20,543 nucleotides of DNA from contig CAZSTX010000041.1 in NCBI GenBank assembly GCA_964610025.1, positions 1 to 20,543 of the forward strand. The letters run 5' to 3'. Positions 1-8,109 of this stretch are shown here, piece by piece. Position numbers and translations under genes: made by a program. How positions within the stretch are numbered: the first letter of the stretch is position 1; every line of letters begins with the position of its first letter. Under the pieces are notes generated by a model that saw only the letters and a list, made by a program, of their open reading frames with translations, ran no database searches and was not told the origin of the DNA. This DNA is from UBA5266 sp964610025 (lineage in GTDB: Bacteria; Bacteroidota; Bacteroidia; Bacteroidales; WCHB1-69).

Positions 1-1167
1 AATCATTTAAAAGCCTATGGAATAGCTTATTGGACTTTAACAAAAGATAAAGATGTAAGTTGGTTATTAAATTATCGAGGAGGCAGTTTCCTTTGTTTAT
101 ACAACAAAGATATTGAAACCGAATGTATTATAAGAGGTGTAACTTATAATACAATAGCCGATGTTCAAGCAAATGCAATTCTATCAGAAATTGCACAAGC
201 AGACGCAAATATGAATGAAATTAAACTAACTAAGGCACCAAAAATAGCTGTTTATTCTCCCAAAAGCAAACTCCCTTGGGACGATGCCGTAACATTGGTA
301 CTTACTTATGCCGAAATTCCTTATGATGTTGTTTACGACGAAGAAATTATGAGTGGCGTACTTCCTCTTTACGATTGGTTGCATTTGCATCATGAAGATT
401 TCACAGGGCAATACGGAAAATTTTGGGCAGCTTATCGCAATGCACAATGGTATATCAACGATGTTAAAGAAAATGAAACTGTAGCTCGAAAATTAGGATT
501 TAATAAAGTCTCTCAATTAAAATTAGCTGTAGTAAAAAAAATCAGAGACTTTGTAGCAGGCGGAGGATATATGTTTGCAATGTGCTCAGCTCCTGACAGT
601 TTCGACATAGCTCTTGCTGCCGATGGCGTCGATATTTGTGATGTCCCATTCGATGGCGACCCTATAGATCCCGCAGCACAAAGAAAATTAAACTTTGATA
701 ATACATTTGCATTTCACAATTTTAACATCACTATTAATCCTTACGAATACCGCATTTCAGATATTGATATTGACCCTACCACACATTTAATGAATAGAGA
801 AAATGATTTTTTTACTTTGTTTGAATTTTCTGCCAAATGGGACCCCGTGCCAACAATGCTTTGTCAAAATCATTCGCAAGTAATCAGAGGCTTTATGGGA
901 CAAACAACTGCCTTTAGAAAAGAAACCGTTAAAAAAAATATAATTATTATGGGAGAGTCTAAAATGTTTAACGATGTGCGTTATATCCATGGGGAATATG
1001 GTAAAGGCACTTTTACTTTTTATAGCGGACACGATCCTGAAGATTATCAGCATTTTGTTGGAGACCCTCCTACTGATTTAAATTTACATCCTAATTCAGA
1101 AGGATATAGACTTATTTTAAACAACATTTTGTTTCCTGCTGCTAAAAAAGAAAAACAAAAGACATAA
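1..1167 (+). CDS. Bacteroidota conserved protein labelled 'asparagine synthetase B' (5'-partial)
   Basis: The reading frame is open from base 1, so the N-terminus lies outside the window; an internal ATG at 211 is not the true start because upstream codons read NHLKAYGIAYW, a block I recognise near the N-terminus of this family. 388 residues are visible. Conserved blocks include WLLNYRGGSF, a WLHLHHEDFTGQYGKF segment, a GGGYMFAMCSAP segment with a candidate nucleophile Cys near visible residue 195, GFMGQTTAFRKE, and a C-terminal HDPEDYQHFVGDPPTDLNLHPN block. Databases often call this family asparagine synthetase B, but I see neither the N-terminal Cys of a class II amidotransferase nor the SGGxDS ATP-pyrophosphatase loop of AsnB. 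The GGG...CS block and overall order loosely recall class I amidotransferase or ThuA-like folds. The biochemical function is unknown. A bidirectional terminator follows immediately. Confidence 0.85.
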   Translation, partial: NHLKAYGIAYWTLTKDKDVSWLLNYRGGSFLCLYNKDIETECIIRGVTYNTIADVQANAILSEIAQADANMNEIKLTKAPKIAVYSPKSKLPWDDAVTLVLTYAEIPYDVVYDEEIMSGVLPLYDWLHLHHEDFTGQYGKFWAAYRNAQWYINDVKENETVARKLGFNKVSQLKLAVVKKIRDFVAGGGYMFAMCSAPDSFDIALAADGVDICDVPFDGDPIDPAAQRKLNFDNTFAFHNFNITINPYEYRISDIDIDPTTHLMNRENDFFTLFEFSAKWDPVPTMLCQNHSQVIRGFMGQTTAFRKETVKKNIIIMGESKMFNDVRYIHGEYGKGTFTFYSGHDPEDYQHFVGDPPTDLNLHPNSEGYRLILNNILFPAAKKEKQKT

Positions 1168-1214
1168 AAAAACTTGCATTTTAAAATATTAGCAATGCAA
1201 GTTTCCCATTTTTT
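1166..1214. terminator. Bidirectional intrinsic terminator between convergent genes
   Basis: A perfect 10-bp stem AACTTGCATT (1171-1180) pairs with AATGCAAGTT (1194-1203) around a 13-nt loop. Bases 1166-1172 are all A, giving a T7 tract for minus-strand transcripts coming from fabZ. On the plus strand the stem is followed after a few bases by T6 (about 1209-1214). It therefore serves both the gene ending at 1167 and fabZ ending at 1238. Confidence 0.8.
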
Positions 1215-1237
1215 GAATGAAGATATAATTTAAATGG

Positions 1238-1669
1238 TTAAATATTTAATTTTTCTTTATCGATCAAAGCGAAAGATAAATTACCTTTGCTACACAACTC
1301 TCCTTTCACTTTTGCAATTGTTTCTACAACAAAAAACAATGCTTTTCGATTAATAATTTTAGCTGTTACCTCAATAGTATCTTTTGGTTTTACTTGCTTT
1401 TTAAATTTCACATTATCAATTCCTGCATAAAAAGGAATTCTGTTTTTTAAAACATCTTGAATTAACAAACAACACGATTGTGCCATTATTTCACATAAGA
1501 TCACACCTGGCACTACCGGATTTCCGGGAAAATGTCCTTGTAAAAAAAACTCATCTCCAGTAACATAATAAGTAGCATGTGCAATATTATTTTCATCAAT
1601 ATTAATTTCATCGACTAATAACATAGGCTCACGATGCGGAATAAGTTTTTTAATTTCTTCTCTTTTCAC
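1238..1669 (-). CDS. fabZ: Stand-alone 3-hydroxyacyl-ACP dehydratase, FabZ type
   Basis: At 143 residues it has the usual length of a single hotdog-fold FabZ. PHREPMLLVD (residues 11-20) and the active-site segment GHFPGNPVVPGVILCE (45-60) are intact, with the catalytic pair His46 and Glu60. It dehydrates 3-hydroxyacyl-ACP to trans-2-enoyl-ACP in type II fatty acid synthesis in the cytosol. It is the last gene of a fabH-fabF-fabZ operon, 36 nt after fabF. In most Bacteroidota the housekeeping FabZ is the C-terminal half of an LpxC-FabZ fusion, so a short independent FabZ suggests a second, pathway-specific enzyme. A hotdog dehydratase for another acyl-ACP pathway is possible. Confidence 0.9.
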   Translation of the reverse strand: MKREEIKKLIPHREPMLLVDEINIDENNIAHATYYVTGDEFFLQGHFPGNPVVPGVILCEIMAQSCCLLIQDVLKNRIPFYAGIDNVKFKKQVKPKDTIEVTAKIINRKALFFVVETIAKVKGELCSKGNLSFALIDKEKLNI

Positions 1670-1705
1670 GCCAATATTTATTTAAGCAATAAATTTAAAA
1701 TAAAT

Positions 1706-2938
1706 TTATTTTATAAACTTACGTATAGCTATTGTAGCATTATGTCCTCCAAATCCCAATGAGTTAGAAATGGCAATATTAATAGCTACTTTACGTGCTT
1801 TTAAAGGCACATAATCTAAATCGCATTCTGGGTCGGGTTCTAACAGCCCAATAGTAGGGTGTACAATTCCTTCATTCAACGACATTATCGTTGCTATCAA
1901 TTCGGCTCCACCAGCCGCACCCAACATATGCCCTGTCATCGATTTTGTAGAGCTTATTGGTACTTTTCTTGCATTTTCTTCTCCTAATGCAAGTTTAATA
2001 GCAAGCGTTTCTGTTTTGTCGTTAAGTGGTGTGCTTGTGCCATGAGCATTAATATATAAATTGTCATTTTCATTATAGTTTGCTTCTTTCAACGCTATTT
2101 TCATGGCTTGTGCTGCTGTGCTTGCATCTGGTTTTGGAGCAGTATAATGATAAGCATCACACGTATTGCCATATCCACACATTTCTGCATAAATAGTAGC
2201 ATTTCTTTTTATAGCATGTTCATATTCTTCTAATATTACTATTCCGGCACCTTCACCTAATACAAATCCTTGTCTACGAATATCGAAAGGAATAGATGCA
2301 CTTAAAGGGTCTCCACTTCTTGATAAAGCTTTAGCATTAGCAAAACCTCCAATAGCTATTGGTGTAACAGCAGCTTCTGTGCCTCCTGCTATAATTGCAT
2401 CTGCATAGCCATGTTTTATTGCTCGATAAGCTTCTCCTATTGAGTGTGTGCCTGTAGCACATGCAGTAACTATAGGCAAACAAGGACCTTCAGCTTTATG
2501 AGTAATTGCTATATTTCCTGCTGCTATATTAGATATAATTTTAGGTATAAATAAAGGAGATACCCATCCCATACCATTTTCCATTAACTTTTTGCTCTCA
2601 GACAAAAAAGCGTGAATTCCTCCTACTCCAGAACCAACATAGACACCCAAACGTTCTGATGCTATTTCTAATTTGCTATTTTCCATTGCTTGTTTGGCAG
2701 CAACTAAGGCAAAATGAGTAAATCTATCAGCCCTACGCACTAATGCTTTATCAATTCCATAATCTTCTGGATTAAAATCTTTTACTTCTGCTGCTAATTT
2801 TACAACAAAATCTTCAATAGGGAATGAAGTAATAGGACTTATTCCACAAACACCTTCTTTTATGTTTTTCCAAAATGTATTTACATCACTTCCTATCGGA
2901 GAAACAATCCCCATACCTGTTACAACAACTCTTCTCAT
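1706..2938 (-). CDS. fabF: 3-oxoacyl-ACP synthase II (KAS II), FabF
   Basis: At 410 residues it is typical for FabF. The thiolase-fold triad is complete: Cys160 in VTACATGTHS, His299 in NAHGTSTPLND and His337 in STKSMTGHMLGAAG, with the conserved Lys332. It condenses malonyl-ACP with a growing acyl-ACP. The segments GPCLPIVTACATGT and GYGNTCDAYHYTAPKP resemble Firmicutes FabF more than the Bacteroides housekeeping enzyme as I remember it, which hints at transfer or an old paralogue. It lies 26 nt after fabH and 36 nt before fabZ, so the three are very probably co-transcribed. No acyl carrier protein gene adjoins it, unlike the common acpP-fabF pair. Confidence 0.93.
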   Translation of the reverse strand: MRRVVVTGMGIVSPIGSDVNTFWKNIKEGVCGISPITSFPIEDFVVKLAAEVKDFNPEDYGIDKALVRRADRFTHFALVAAKQAMENSKLEIASERLGVYVGSGVGGIHAFLSESKKLMENGMGWVSPLFIPKIISNIAAGNIAITHKAEGPCLPIVTACATGTHSIGEAYRAIKHGYADAIIAGGTEAAVTPIAIGGFANAKALSRSGDPLSASIPFDIRRQGFVLGEGAGIVILEEYEHAIKRNATIYAEMCGYGNTCDAYHYTAPKPDASTAAQAMKIALKEANYNENDNLYINAHGTSTPLNDKTETLAIKLALGEENARKVPISSTKSMTGHMLGAAGGAELIATIMSLNEGIVHPTIGLLEPDPECDLDYVPLKARKVAINIAISNSLGFGGHNATIAIRKFIK

Positions 2939-2964
2939 AATCTATTTATATATTTAATTTATTT

Positions 2965-3921
2965 CTAAATTCCTGACCAATGCAATACACAAGCACCTGT
3001 AGTAAATCCAGCGCCAAAGGCACTCAATACCAATATATCTCCTTTTTCTAATTTATTAGCTCTATTTAATTCATCTAATAAAATTGGAATAGTAGCCGAA
3101 GCCGTATTCCCATAATGTTCTAAATTATGTGGAAATTTTTCTTCTGGCTCGCCTAAATTTTGTCTAATGGCTTCTATAATACGCATATTAGCTTGATGTA
3201 ATAAATAAAATTTAACATCACTTTTCTTAATTCCTACTGTATCTAACACTCGATTAATGTCAGCAATAGAATTTAAAACAGCCAATCTATAAATCTCCCT
3301 TCCATTCATAACCAATGGTCGTCCATATTCTTTTCTTTTTAGGAAAGGATTAAATTCCAATTTTCTTTGATAATACAATGCGTCAATATTAGAAGTAGTT
3401 GATAAATAAATAGCACGCATATCATCTCCCGGAGTTACAATAGCCGCAGCAGCTCCATCTCCAAATAAAATACTTGCATCGCGTTCTGTCCAATCAACTA
3501 TTCTTGAAGGCTCTTCTGCACAAACTATTAAAGCAGTTTTTACTTTTCCTGTTTTTAAAAAAGCATCTGCTATATCAAGAGAATAAATAAAACCTGCACA
3601 AGCTGTATTGATATCAAGACATGGGCAGTTAGCTCCTATTCTACCTTGAATAATACTACTGAAAGAAGGCGTAGCATATATATTTACTAAATTTGAACAA
3701 ATAATATAATCTATATCTGTTGCTGTTAATTTAGCTTGCGCTAAAGCTTGTTCAACAGCTATAGCTACTAAATCTAATAACGTTTCTGTTGACAATATTC
3801 TTCTATGTTTCACTCCCGTACGAGTAGATATCCACTCATCGCTTGTGTCTAAAAATGTTGCCAACATATCGTTACTTACAGATAACGATGGCAATGCACT
3901 GCCGGTTCCTACAATTTTCAT
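2965..3921 (-). CDS. fabH: 3-oxoacyl-ACP synthase III (KAS III), FabH
   Basis: At 318 residues it has the normal FabH length. The triad is Cys108 in NTACAGFIYS, His242 in LLHQANMR and Asn272 in HYGNTASATIP. FabH starts chain elongation by condensing an acyl-CoA primer with malonyl-ACP. The start at 3921 gives MKIVGTGSALP, the normal N-terminal strand of the family. It is the first gene of the fabH-fabF-fabZ operon and is divergent from the LytTR regulator gene. The upstream minus-strand sequence has only a weak -7-like TTTCTTTG (3983-3976). Phased GGGATAA repeats lie about 90 to 170 bp upstream of the start and could control it. Primer specificity (acetyl or branched) cannot be read from the sequence. 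Confidence 0.92.
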   Translation of the reverse strand: MKIVGTGSALPSLSVSNDMLATFLDTSDEWISTRTGVKHRRILSTETLLDLVAIAVEQALAQAKLTATDIDYIICSNLVNIYATPSFSSIIQGRIGANCPCLDINTACAGFIYSLDIADAFLKTGKVKTALIVCAEEPSRIVDWTERDASILFGDGAAAAIVTPGDDMRAIYLSTTSNIDALYYQRKLEFNPFLKRKEYGRPLVMNGREIYRLAVLNSIADINRVLDTVGIKKSDVKFYLLHQANMRIIEAIRQNLGEPEEKFPHNLEHYGNTASATIPILLDELNRANKLEKGDILVLSAFGAGFTTGACVLHWSGI

Positions 3922-4010
3922 ATTATATAAATTTTAAGTTTTTTTATATTAATCAATAGCATAAAAAAAACATTGCAAAGAAAAATATTTTTTTAGTCTT
4001 ATTAAAAAAA

Positions 4011-4090
4011 ATGGTATCATTCTAATTAAAATGGGATAAAACTATATTTAAAGGGATAAAATCATATATAAGGGGATAATTTACGAAAAA
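4011..4090. promoter_or_regulatory. Four 20-bp phased direct repeats (GGGATAA boxes), putative LytTR operator
   Basis: GGGATAA occurs at 4033-4039, 4053-4059 and 4073-4079, exactly 20 bp apart, and a degenerate box GGTATCA (5 of 7 matching) sits at 4013-4019 in the same phase. The units therefore tile 4011-4090 without gaps, while the bases between boxes diverge. Twenty bp is about two helical turns, so all boxes face the same side of the DNA. LytTR proteins are known to bind short direct repeats spaced about two turns apart, and a LytTR gene starts at 4145. The last box ends about 36 bp upstream of that gene's -7 motif, a normal activator position. Binding by this protein is inference. Confidence 0.65.
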
Positions 4091-4115
4091 ATTCAAATCT
4101 TATTGTTTTTTTTTA

Positions 4116-4123
4116 TACTTTTG
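4116..4123 (+). promoter_or_regulatory. Bacteroidota-type -7 box of the LytTR gene
   Basis: TACTTTTG matches TAnnTTTG exactly and is preceded by a T-rich run. Transcription would start near 4129, about 16 nt before the ATG. No good TTTG lies at the -33 distance, which would suit a promoter that needs an activator bound at the upstream repeats. Confidence 0.6.
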
Positions 4124-4144
4124 CCTTAGTTTTATATAATAAAA

Positions 4145-5008
4145 ATGGAGAAAAAAACACCTGCTTTTCTAACTGAAAAGATAAATATAGTCAAGTTTTT
4201 AATTTTCGTTACTATTTTTGCTTCGGCTTTTATTCTCATTTATGAGCCTTTTGGTGGAGAAAAACTTTGGGAAAAACTCATAGGCAAAGGCTATCCTTTA
4301 TTATACATGAGTTTTTTAATTATAATAGGACTTATTCTATTAATTATTAGTCGTTTAATTTTATATAGAACTCAAAAAAAATTTACTGTTAGTTATGTTT
4401 TTTACACTTTCTGGATGATAACAGAAATAGGGCTTATCACATTAACATGCACGCTGATAGCTTGGAGTATTAATGAAAAAAACTCTTATTTTTTATCTAT
4501 ATTACCTCGCACATTTTATTATACTATATCTATATTATTGCTTCCTTACACTATTTTTTGGCTCTATTTTTCACTTAAAGAAAATGAAAAAATATTAAGT
4601 AGAATAAAAAAAGAAGAAAGTCAAAACTCTGATACGCTTCCCAATACTAAAGATTTAATCAATTTAACAGATGAAAAAGGAAACCTGCGATTATCTATAA
4701 AATTAGAACATCTTTATTATATGGAATCAGCTAATAATTATATATATGTATATTATGAAAATAGCAAAAAAGAACTTACAAAATCTACACTCAGAAGTTC
4801 ATTAAAAACTATAGAAGACAACTTTCCTGACATTGGATTGGTACGCTGTCATCGTTCCTATATTATTAATTTCAAAAAAATAAAAGTTTTACGAAAAGAT
4901 AAAGATGGATTAATGATAGAATTAGACCATGACGACATAGCAGATATTCCTATATCTAAAACTTATGTAGACGAAATTGTTAAACTATTATCTAAGCATT
5001 CTATATAG
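4145..5008 (+). CDS. Membrane-anchored LytTR-family transcriptional regulator
   Basis: The 287-residue protein has four predicted transmembrane helices (about 15-33, 51-73, 83-106 and 122-143), a charged linker (about 144-178) and a C-terminal LytTR DNA-binding domain (about 180-285). The domain contains LYYMESANNYIYVYY and the hallmark LVRCHRSYIIN near 232-242. YEPFG (33-37), right after helix 1, is a signature seen often in Bacteroidota LytTR membrane proteins. There is no receiver domain, so control by a histidine kinase phosphorelay is not expected; the membrane domain itself may sense the signal. It is divergent from fabH-fabF-fabZ and is followed by a separate prfA promoter. The phased repeats just upstream make autoregulation and control of the fab operon plausible. 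The ligand is unknown. Confidence 0.87.
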   Translation: MEKKTPAFLTEKINIVKFLIFVTIFASAFILIYEPFGGEKLWEKLIGKGYPLLYMSFLIIIGLILLIISRLILYRTQKKFTVSYVFYTFWMITEIGLITLTCTLIAWSINEKNSYFLSILPRTFYYTISILLLPYTIFWLYFSLKENEKILSRIKKEESQNSDTLPNTKDLINLTDEKGNLRLSIKLEHLYYMESANNYIYVYYENSKKELTKSTLRSSLKTIEDNFPDIGLVRCHRSYIINFKKIKVLRKDKDGLMIELDHDDIADIPISKTYVDEIVKLLSKHSI

Positions 5009-5071
5009 GATTTTCCATCTCTATTATTATTAGTTATTTTAAAATCATAAATAAAAATTATAAAACTATCT

Positions 5072-5102
5072 ATTGCTGTTTTTACTTTTTTTTGTACTTT
5101 TG
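5072..5102 (+). promoter_or_regulatory. Promoter of the prfA-coaD-tlpA operon
   Basis: A -33 ATTG (5072-5075) is separated by 19 nt from the -7 box TACTTTTG (5095-5102), matching the Bacteroidota primary sigma pattern. The spacer is very T-rich. Transcription would start about 20 nt upstream of the prfA ATG at 5130. Confidence 0.7.
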
Positions 5103-5129
5103 TAAGTTTTAAAAGATATAATAATACGT

Positions 5130-6212
5130 ATGAATTCATTATTGAATAAGTTAGAAGCCATTCATTCTCGTTGGGTCGAAATTAGCGATTTAATATCTCA
5201 ACCTGATATTATTGCCGACATGAAACGCTTTGTAAAATTAACAAAAGACTATAAAGATCTTCAAGCAATTGTAGAAGCTTATAAAGATTATAAAAATGTA
5301 TTAAGCAATATTAAGAATGCAAAAGACATCATTAATAATGAAAAAGATGAAGAGTTTCGTGCTATGGCTAAAGAAGAATTAAACACGCTTAACGAACACT
5401 GTGAACAATTAGAACATAACATACGTCTTCTTCTAATACCTACAGATCCACAAGACGATAAAAATGCAATTGTAGAAATACGTGCAGGTACAGGAGGTGA
5501 CGAAGCTAGTATTTTTGCCGGCGACTTATTTAGAATGTATACACATTACTGTGAAAATAAAAATTGGAAATTAGACTTAGTATCTATTACAGAAGGAACT
5601 GTTGGAGGATTTAAAGAAATAGTTTTTAATGTTATAGGAGAAGGTGTATATGGTTTGTTGAAATACGAATCGGGAGTACACCGAGTGCAGCGTGTACCTC
5701 AAACAGAAGCACAAGGAAGAGTGCATACTTCGGCAGCATCTGTTGTTGTTTTACCCGAAGCAGATGAGTTTGATGTTGTTTTGAAAGAAAAAGACATACG
5801 CAAAGACACCTATTGCTCATCAGGACCAGGCGGGCAATCTGTCAATACAACTTATTCTGCTATTCGGCTAACACACATTCCTACAGGAATTGTTGTAGCT
5901 ATTCAAGATGAAAAATCACAAATTAAAAACTATGAAAAGGCACTAAAAATTCTGCGAACTCGTATCTATGAAATGGAATATCAAAAATATTTAGACGACA
6001 TCTCAAGCAAACGCAAAACAATGGTATCTACAGGAGATCGTTCGGCTAAAATACGCACCTATAATTATCCACAAAATAGGGTTACAGACCATCGTATAAA
6101 TTTAACAATGTATAACTTGACAAATTTTGTTAATGGAGATATACAAGAAACTATCGAAGCACTGCAAGTAGCAGAAAATGCAGAAAGATTAAAAGCATCT
6201 ATGGATATTTAA
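5130..6212 (+). CDS. prfA: Peptide chain release factor 1
   Basis: The 360-residue protein has the normal RF1 length. RVPQTEAQGR places the tripeptide PQT at 190-192, the PxT form that reads UAA and UAG; RF2 would have SPF there. SGPGGQSVNTTYSAIRLTH carries the GGQ loop at 234-236, whose Gln is methylated in RF1 and promotes peptidyl-tRNA hydrolysis in the ribosomal A site. The segment VEIRAGTGGDEASIFAGDLFRMY (116-138) is typical of class I factors. The ATG at 5130 sits 27 nt after a strong TACTTTTG box. coaD follows after 11 nt, so the two are probably co-transcribed. No frameshift or programmed stop is seen, unlike in many prfB genes. Confidence 0.96.
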   Translation: MNSLLNKLEAIHSRWVEISDLISQPDIIADMKRFVKLTKDYKDLQAIVEAYKDYKNVLSNIKNAKDIINNEKDEEFRAMAKEELNTLNEHCEQLEHNIRLLLIPTDPQDDKNAIVEIRAGTGGDEASIFAGDLFRMYTHYCENKNWKLDLVSITEGTVGGFKEIVFNVIGEGVYGLLKYESGVHRVQRVPQTEAQGRVHTSAASVVVLPEADEFDVVLKEKDIRKDTYCSSGPGGQSVNTTYSAIRLTHIPTGIVVAIQDEKSQIKNYEKALKILRTRIYEMEYQKYLDDISSKRKTMVSTGDRSAKIRTYNYPQNRVTDHRINLTMYNLTNFVNGDIQETIEALQVAENAERLKASMDI

Positions 6213-6223
6213 AATAAACAACT

Positions 6224-6682
6224 ATGAAATTAGCTATTTTTCCAGGCTCATTCGACCCTATCACTAAGGGACATCAAGATATTGCTATTAAAGCATCTTT
6301 GTTATTTGACAAACTATATGTAGCTATCGGAGAAAACTCAGAAAAAAACAATATGTTTTCAAAAGAACAACGTTTGTCTTGGATTAAAACAACTTTTGCA
6401 GCTTACAATAATATAGAATGCGTTATTTATTCAGGTCTCACTATCGATTTTTGCAAAAAACATAAAATAAAATACATAATAAGAGGATTAAGGTCGGCAA
6501 ATGATTATGAAAATGAAAAAAGTATTGCTTATACCAATAAATTATTATACCCTGACATTGAAACTATTTTCTTACTTTGCAATAATTCTTTTGCACATAT
6601 CTCCTCTTCTATTGTTAAGGAAATTATAAAACACAATGGATGTGTAAAAAACTTTATTCCTGAAGAAATTACTATTATATAA
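6224..6682 (+). CDS. coaD: Phosphopantetheine adenylyltransferase
   Basis: The 152-residue protein fits the usual CoaD size. FPGSFDPITKGHQDI (6-20) contains the nucleotidyltransferase TxGH signature at 14-17. RGLRSANDYENE (87-98) and ISSSIVKE (126-133) are the other nucleotide- and substrate-binding motifs of CoaD. It transfers AMP from ATP to 4'-phosphopantetheine, the penultimate step of coenzyme A synthesis in the cytosol. It starts 11 nt after prfA and ends 5 nt before the TlpA-like gene, so it is the middle gene of a three-gene operon. CoA also supplies the phosphopantetheine arm of the acyl carrier protein used by the fab enzymes upstream, but no regulatory link is visible. Confidence 0.95.
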   Translation: MKLAIFPGSFDPITKGHQDIAIKASLLFDKLYVAIGENSEKNNMFSKEQRLSWIKTTFAAYNNIECVIYSGLTIDFCKKHKIKYIIRGLRSANDYENEKSIAYTNKLLYPDIETIFLLCNNSFAHISSSIVKEIIKHNGCVKNFIPEEITII

Positions 6683-6687
6683 TAAAA

Positions 6688-8109
6688 ATGAAAATACTTT
6701 TAAAAAACATATTGATTCTTTTTTTTATTTTTTTTATTAGTATTACATATGCTATTAACCCTGTAATAATCAATGGAGAAGCAGCTTTTGCAAAATCTAA
6801 AGAAATACGATTTTATTACTATGATGATTTATTAACGAAAAACAAAATATTTTTATGCAATGCTATCATTGATGACAGCGGCTTTTTTAGTGTTAAAATA
6901 CCCGCATTAGAAACACAAGAGCTAATTTTGAATATTAACACAACAGAAGGAAGTTTTTTTATAGAACCCGAAAAAAACTATCAATTAACATTGTATACTA
7001 ATGAAGATTTAATTAACACCCTCAGTGCTAAATTATTAAACAACAATATTACGATAAAAATAGCAGGACATGACACTGATGAATTAAATTGGAAAATCAA
7101 CTATTTCAATCAATATTATAATTATTTTCTATACAAACACTCGCCTGCTATTATCAATTTGGTTAATCAATCAATATACGATAGCCTTATAAATATCATT
7201 ACTGATAAATTTCCTATTTCTAATAATCCTAACGACTTTTACTCAGTATATGTAAAATTTCGTTTAGCAGCAATAGATAGAATTTATTATAAAAAAAGTC
7301 CTTATAAATTATATTCCAAATATTTAGATGATAAATATATCTATTATAACAATCCTGCTTATATGGATTTTTTCACTTCTTTCTTTGACAATTTTTTATA
7401 CAACAACACAAAGTATATCACTAAAAAAACACTGTATCATAGTATTAACGATTTAAACAATTATTTCCGTTTACTCGATGAGTTAGGAAAAGACCCTATG
7501 CTTGTCAATGAGGCAATTAGAGAAATGGTATTAATACTAAATTTAAAAAGTTTATTTTCTCAAAAAGATGAATTTAATTTAGTGAACATTCTCTCATTAT
7601 TAAAGTCTGTGGGTGAAAACACAAAATTTTCCGAACATAAAAAAATGGCAAAAAATACAATCGAACAACTTAGCAACTTACAACATGGAACAATAGCACC
7701 TCATTTCACTTTAAAAAACATTCATAACGAGACCATACAGCTATCAGATTTTAAAGGGAAATACGTATATCTTCATTTTTTTACAACTGACTGTCAAGAA
7801 TGTATACGAGAGATGTTGATTATAAAAGATTTATACGAAACCTATCATCAAAAAGTTGAATTTATAAGTATCTTACTTGATTTTGAGACTACCCGATTGT
7901 ATCACTTTGTCAATTCGCATCCCGAATTTAAATGGACATTTGCACATTTTAACAATGATTTCTCTTTTATTAATAATTATAAAATATATGCTCTTCCTTT
8001 AGCAATTATTATCAATAAAGAAGGAAATATCGAATCTTTTCCAGCACCAAACACACAAGAAATAACTAATTATTTCCTTTCTTTATTCAGTATAATAAAC
8101 CCAAAATGA
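6688..8109 (+). CDS. Exported TlpA-like thioredoxin-fold protein with CQEC active site
   Basis: The N-terminus is a signal peptide with a long hydrophobic core (about residues 5-21) and a likely cleavage after TYA at 22; no lipobox Cys follows, so it is probably periplasmic. Residues about 25-110 look like the beta-rich N-terminal domain common before Bacteroidota TlpA modules. A poorly conserved helical middle region rich in Tyr and Asn follows, and a thioredoxin/AhpC-TSA domain spans about 335-470. In the latter, FFTTDCQECIREM holds CxxC at Cys369 and Cys372, and the cis-Pro is Pro437 (YALPLAII). The Trp usually found just before the first Cys is absent. It probably reduces or exchanges disulfides outside the cytoplasm; the partner is unknown. 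It is the last gene of the prfA operon, 5 nt after coaD. Confidence 0.82.
   Translation: MKILLKNILILFFIFFISITYAINPVIINGEAAFAKSKEIRFYYYDDLLTKNKIFLCNAIIDDSGFFSVKIPALETQELILNINTTEGSFFIEPEKNYQLTLYTNEDLINTLSAKLLNNNITIKIAGHDTDELNWKINYFNQYYNYFLYKHSPAIINLVNQSIYDSLINIITDKFPISNNPNDFYSVYVKFRLAAIDRIYYKKSPYKLYSKYLDDKYIYYNNPAYMDFFTSFFDNFLYNNTKYITKKTLYHSINDLNNYFRLLDELGKDPMLVNEAIREMVLILNLKSLFSQKDEFNLVNILSLLKSVGENTKFSEHKKMAKNTIEQLSNLQHGTIAPHFTLKNIHNETIQLSDFKGKYVYLHFFTTDCQECIREMLIIKDLYETYHQKVEFISILLDFETTRLYHFVNSHPEFKWTFAHFNNDFSFINNYKIYALPLAIIINKEGNIESFPAPNTQEITNYFLSLFSIINPK

Noticed and set aside
211..213. ATG at 211 as the true start of the first gene
   Set aside because: The same frame is open to base 1 and its upstream codons encode family blocks (NHLKAYGIAYW, NYRGGSF), so the gene is 5'-truncated by the window.
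4011..4090. Repeat array as a CRISPR or minisatellite
   Set aside because: Only a 7-bp core is conserved, the spacers are 13 bp, and there is no cas gene nearby; regulatory boxes fit better.
5009..5071. Terminator after the LytTR gene
   Set aside because: Only short AT-rich self-complementary pieces such as TTTTAAAA are present, with no stable stem followed by a T-run.
5632..5820. Minus-strand open frame inside prfA
   Set aside because: It is antisense to the conserved GGQ and PxT region of RF1 and its Cys/Leu-rich product has no family features.
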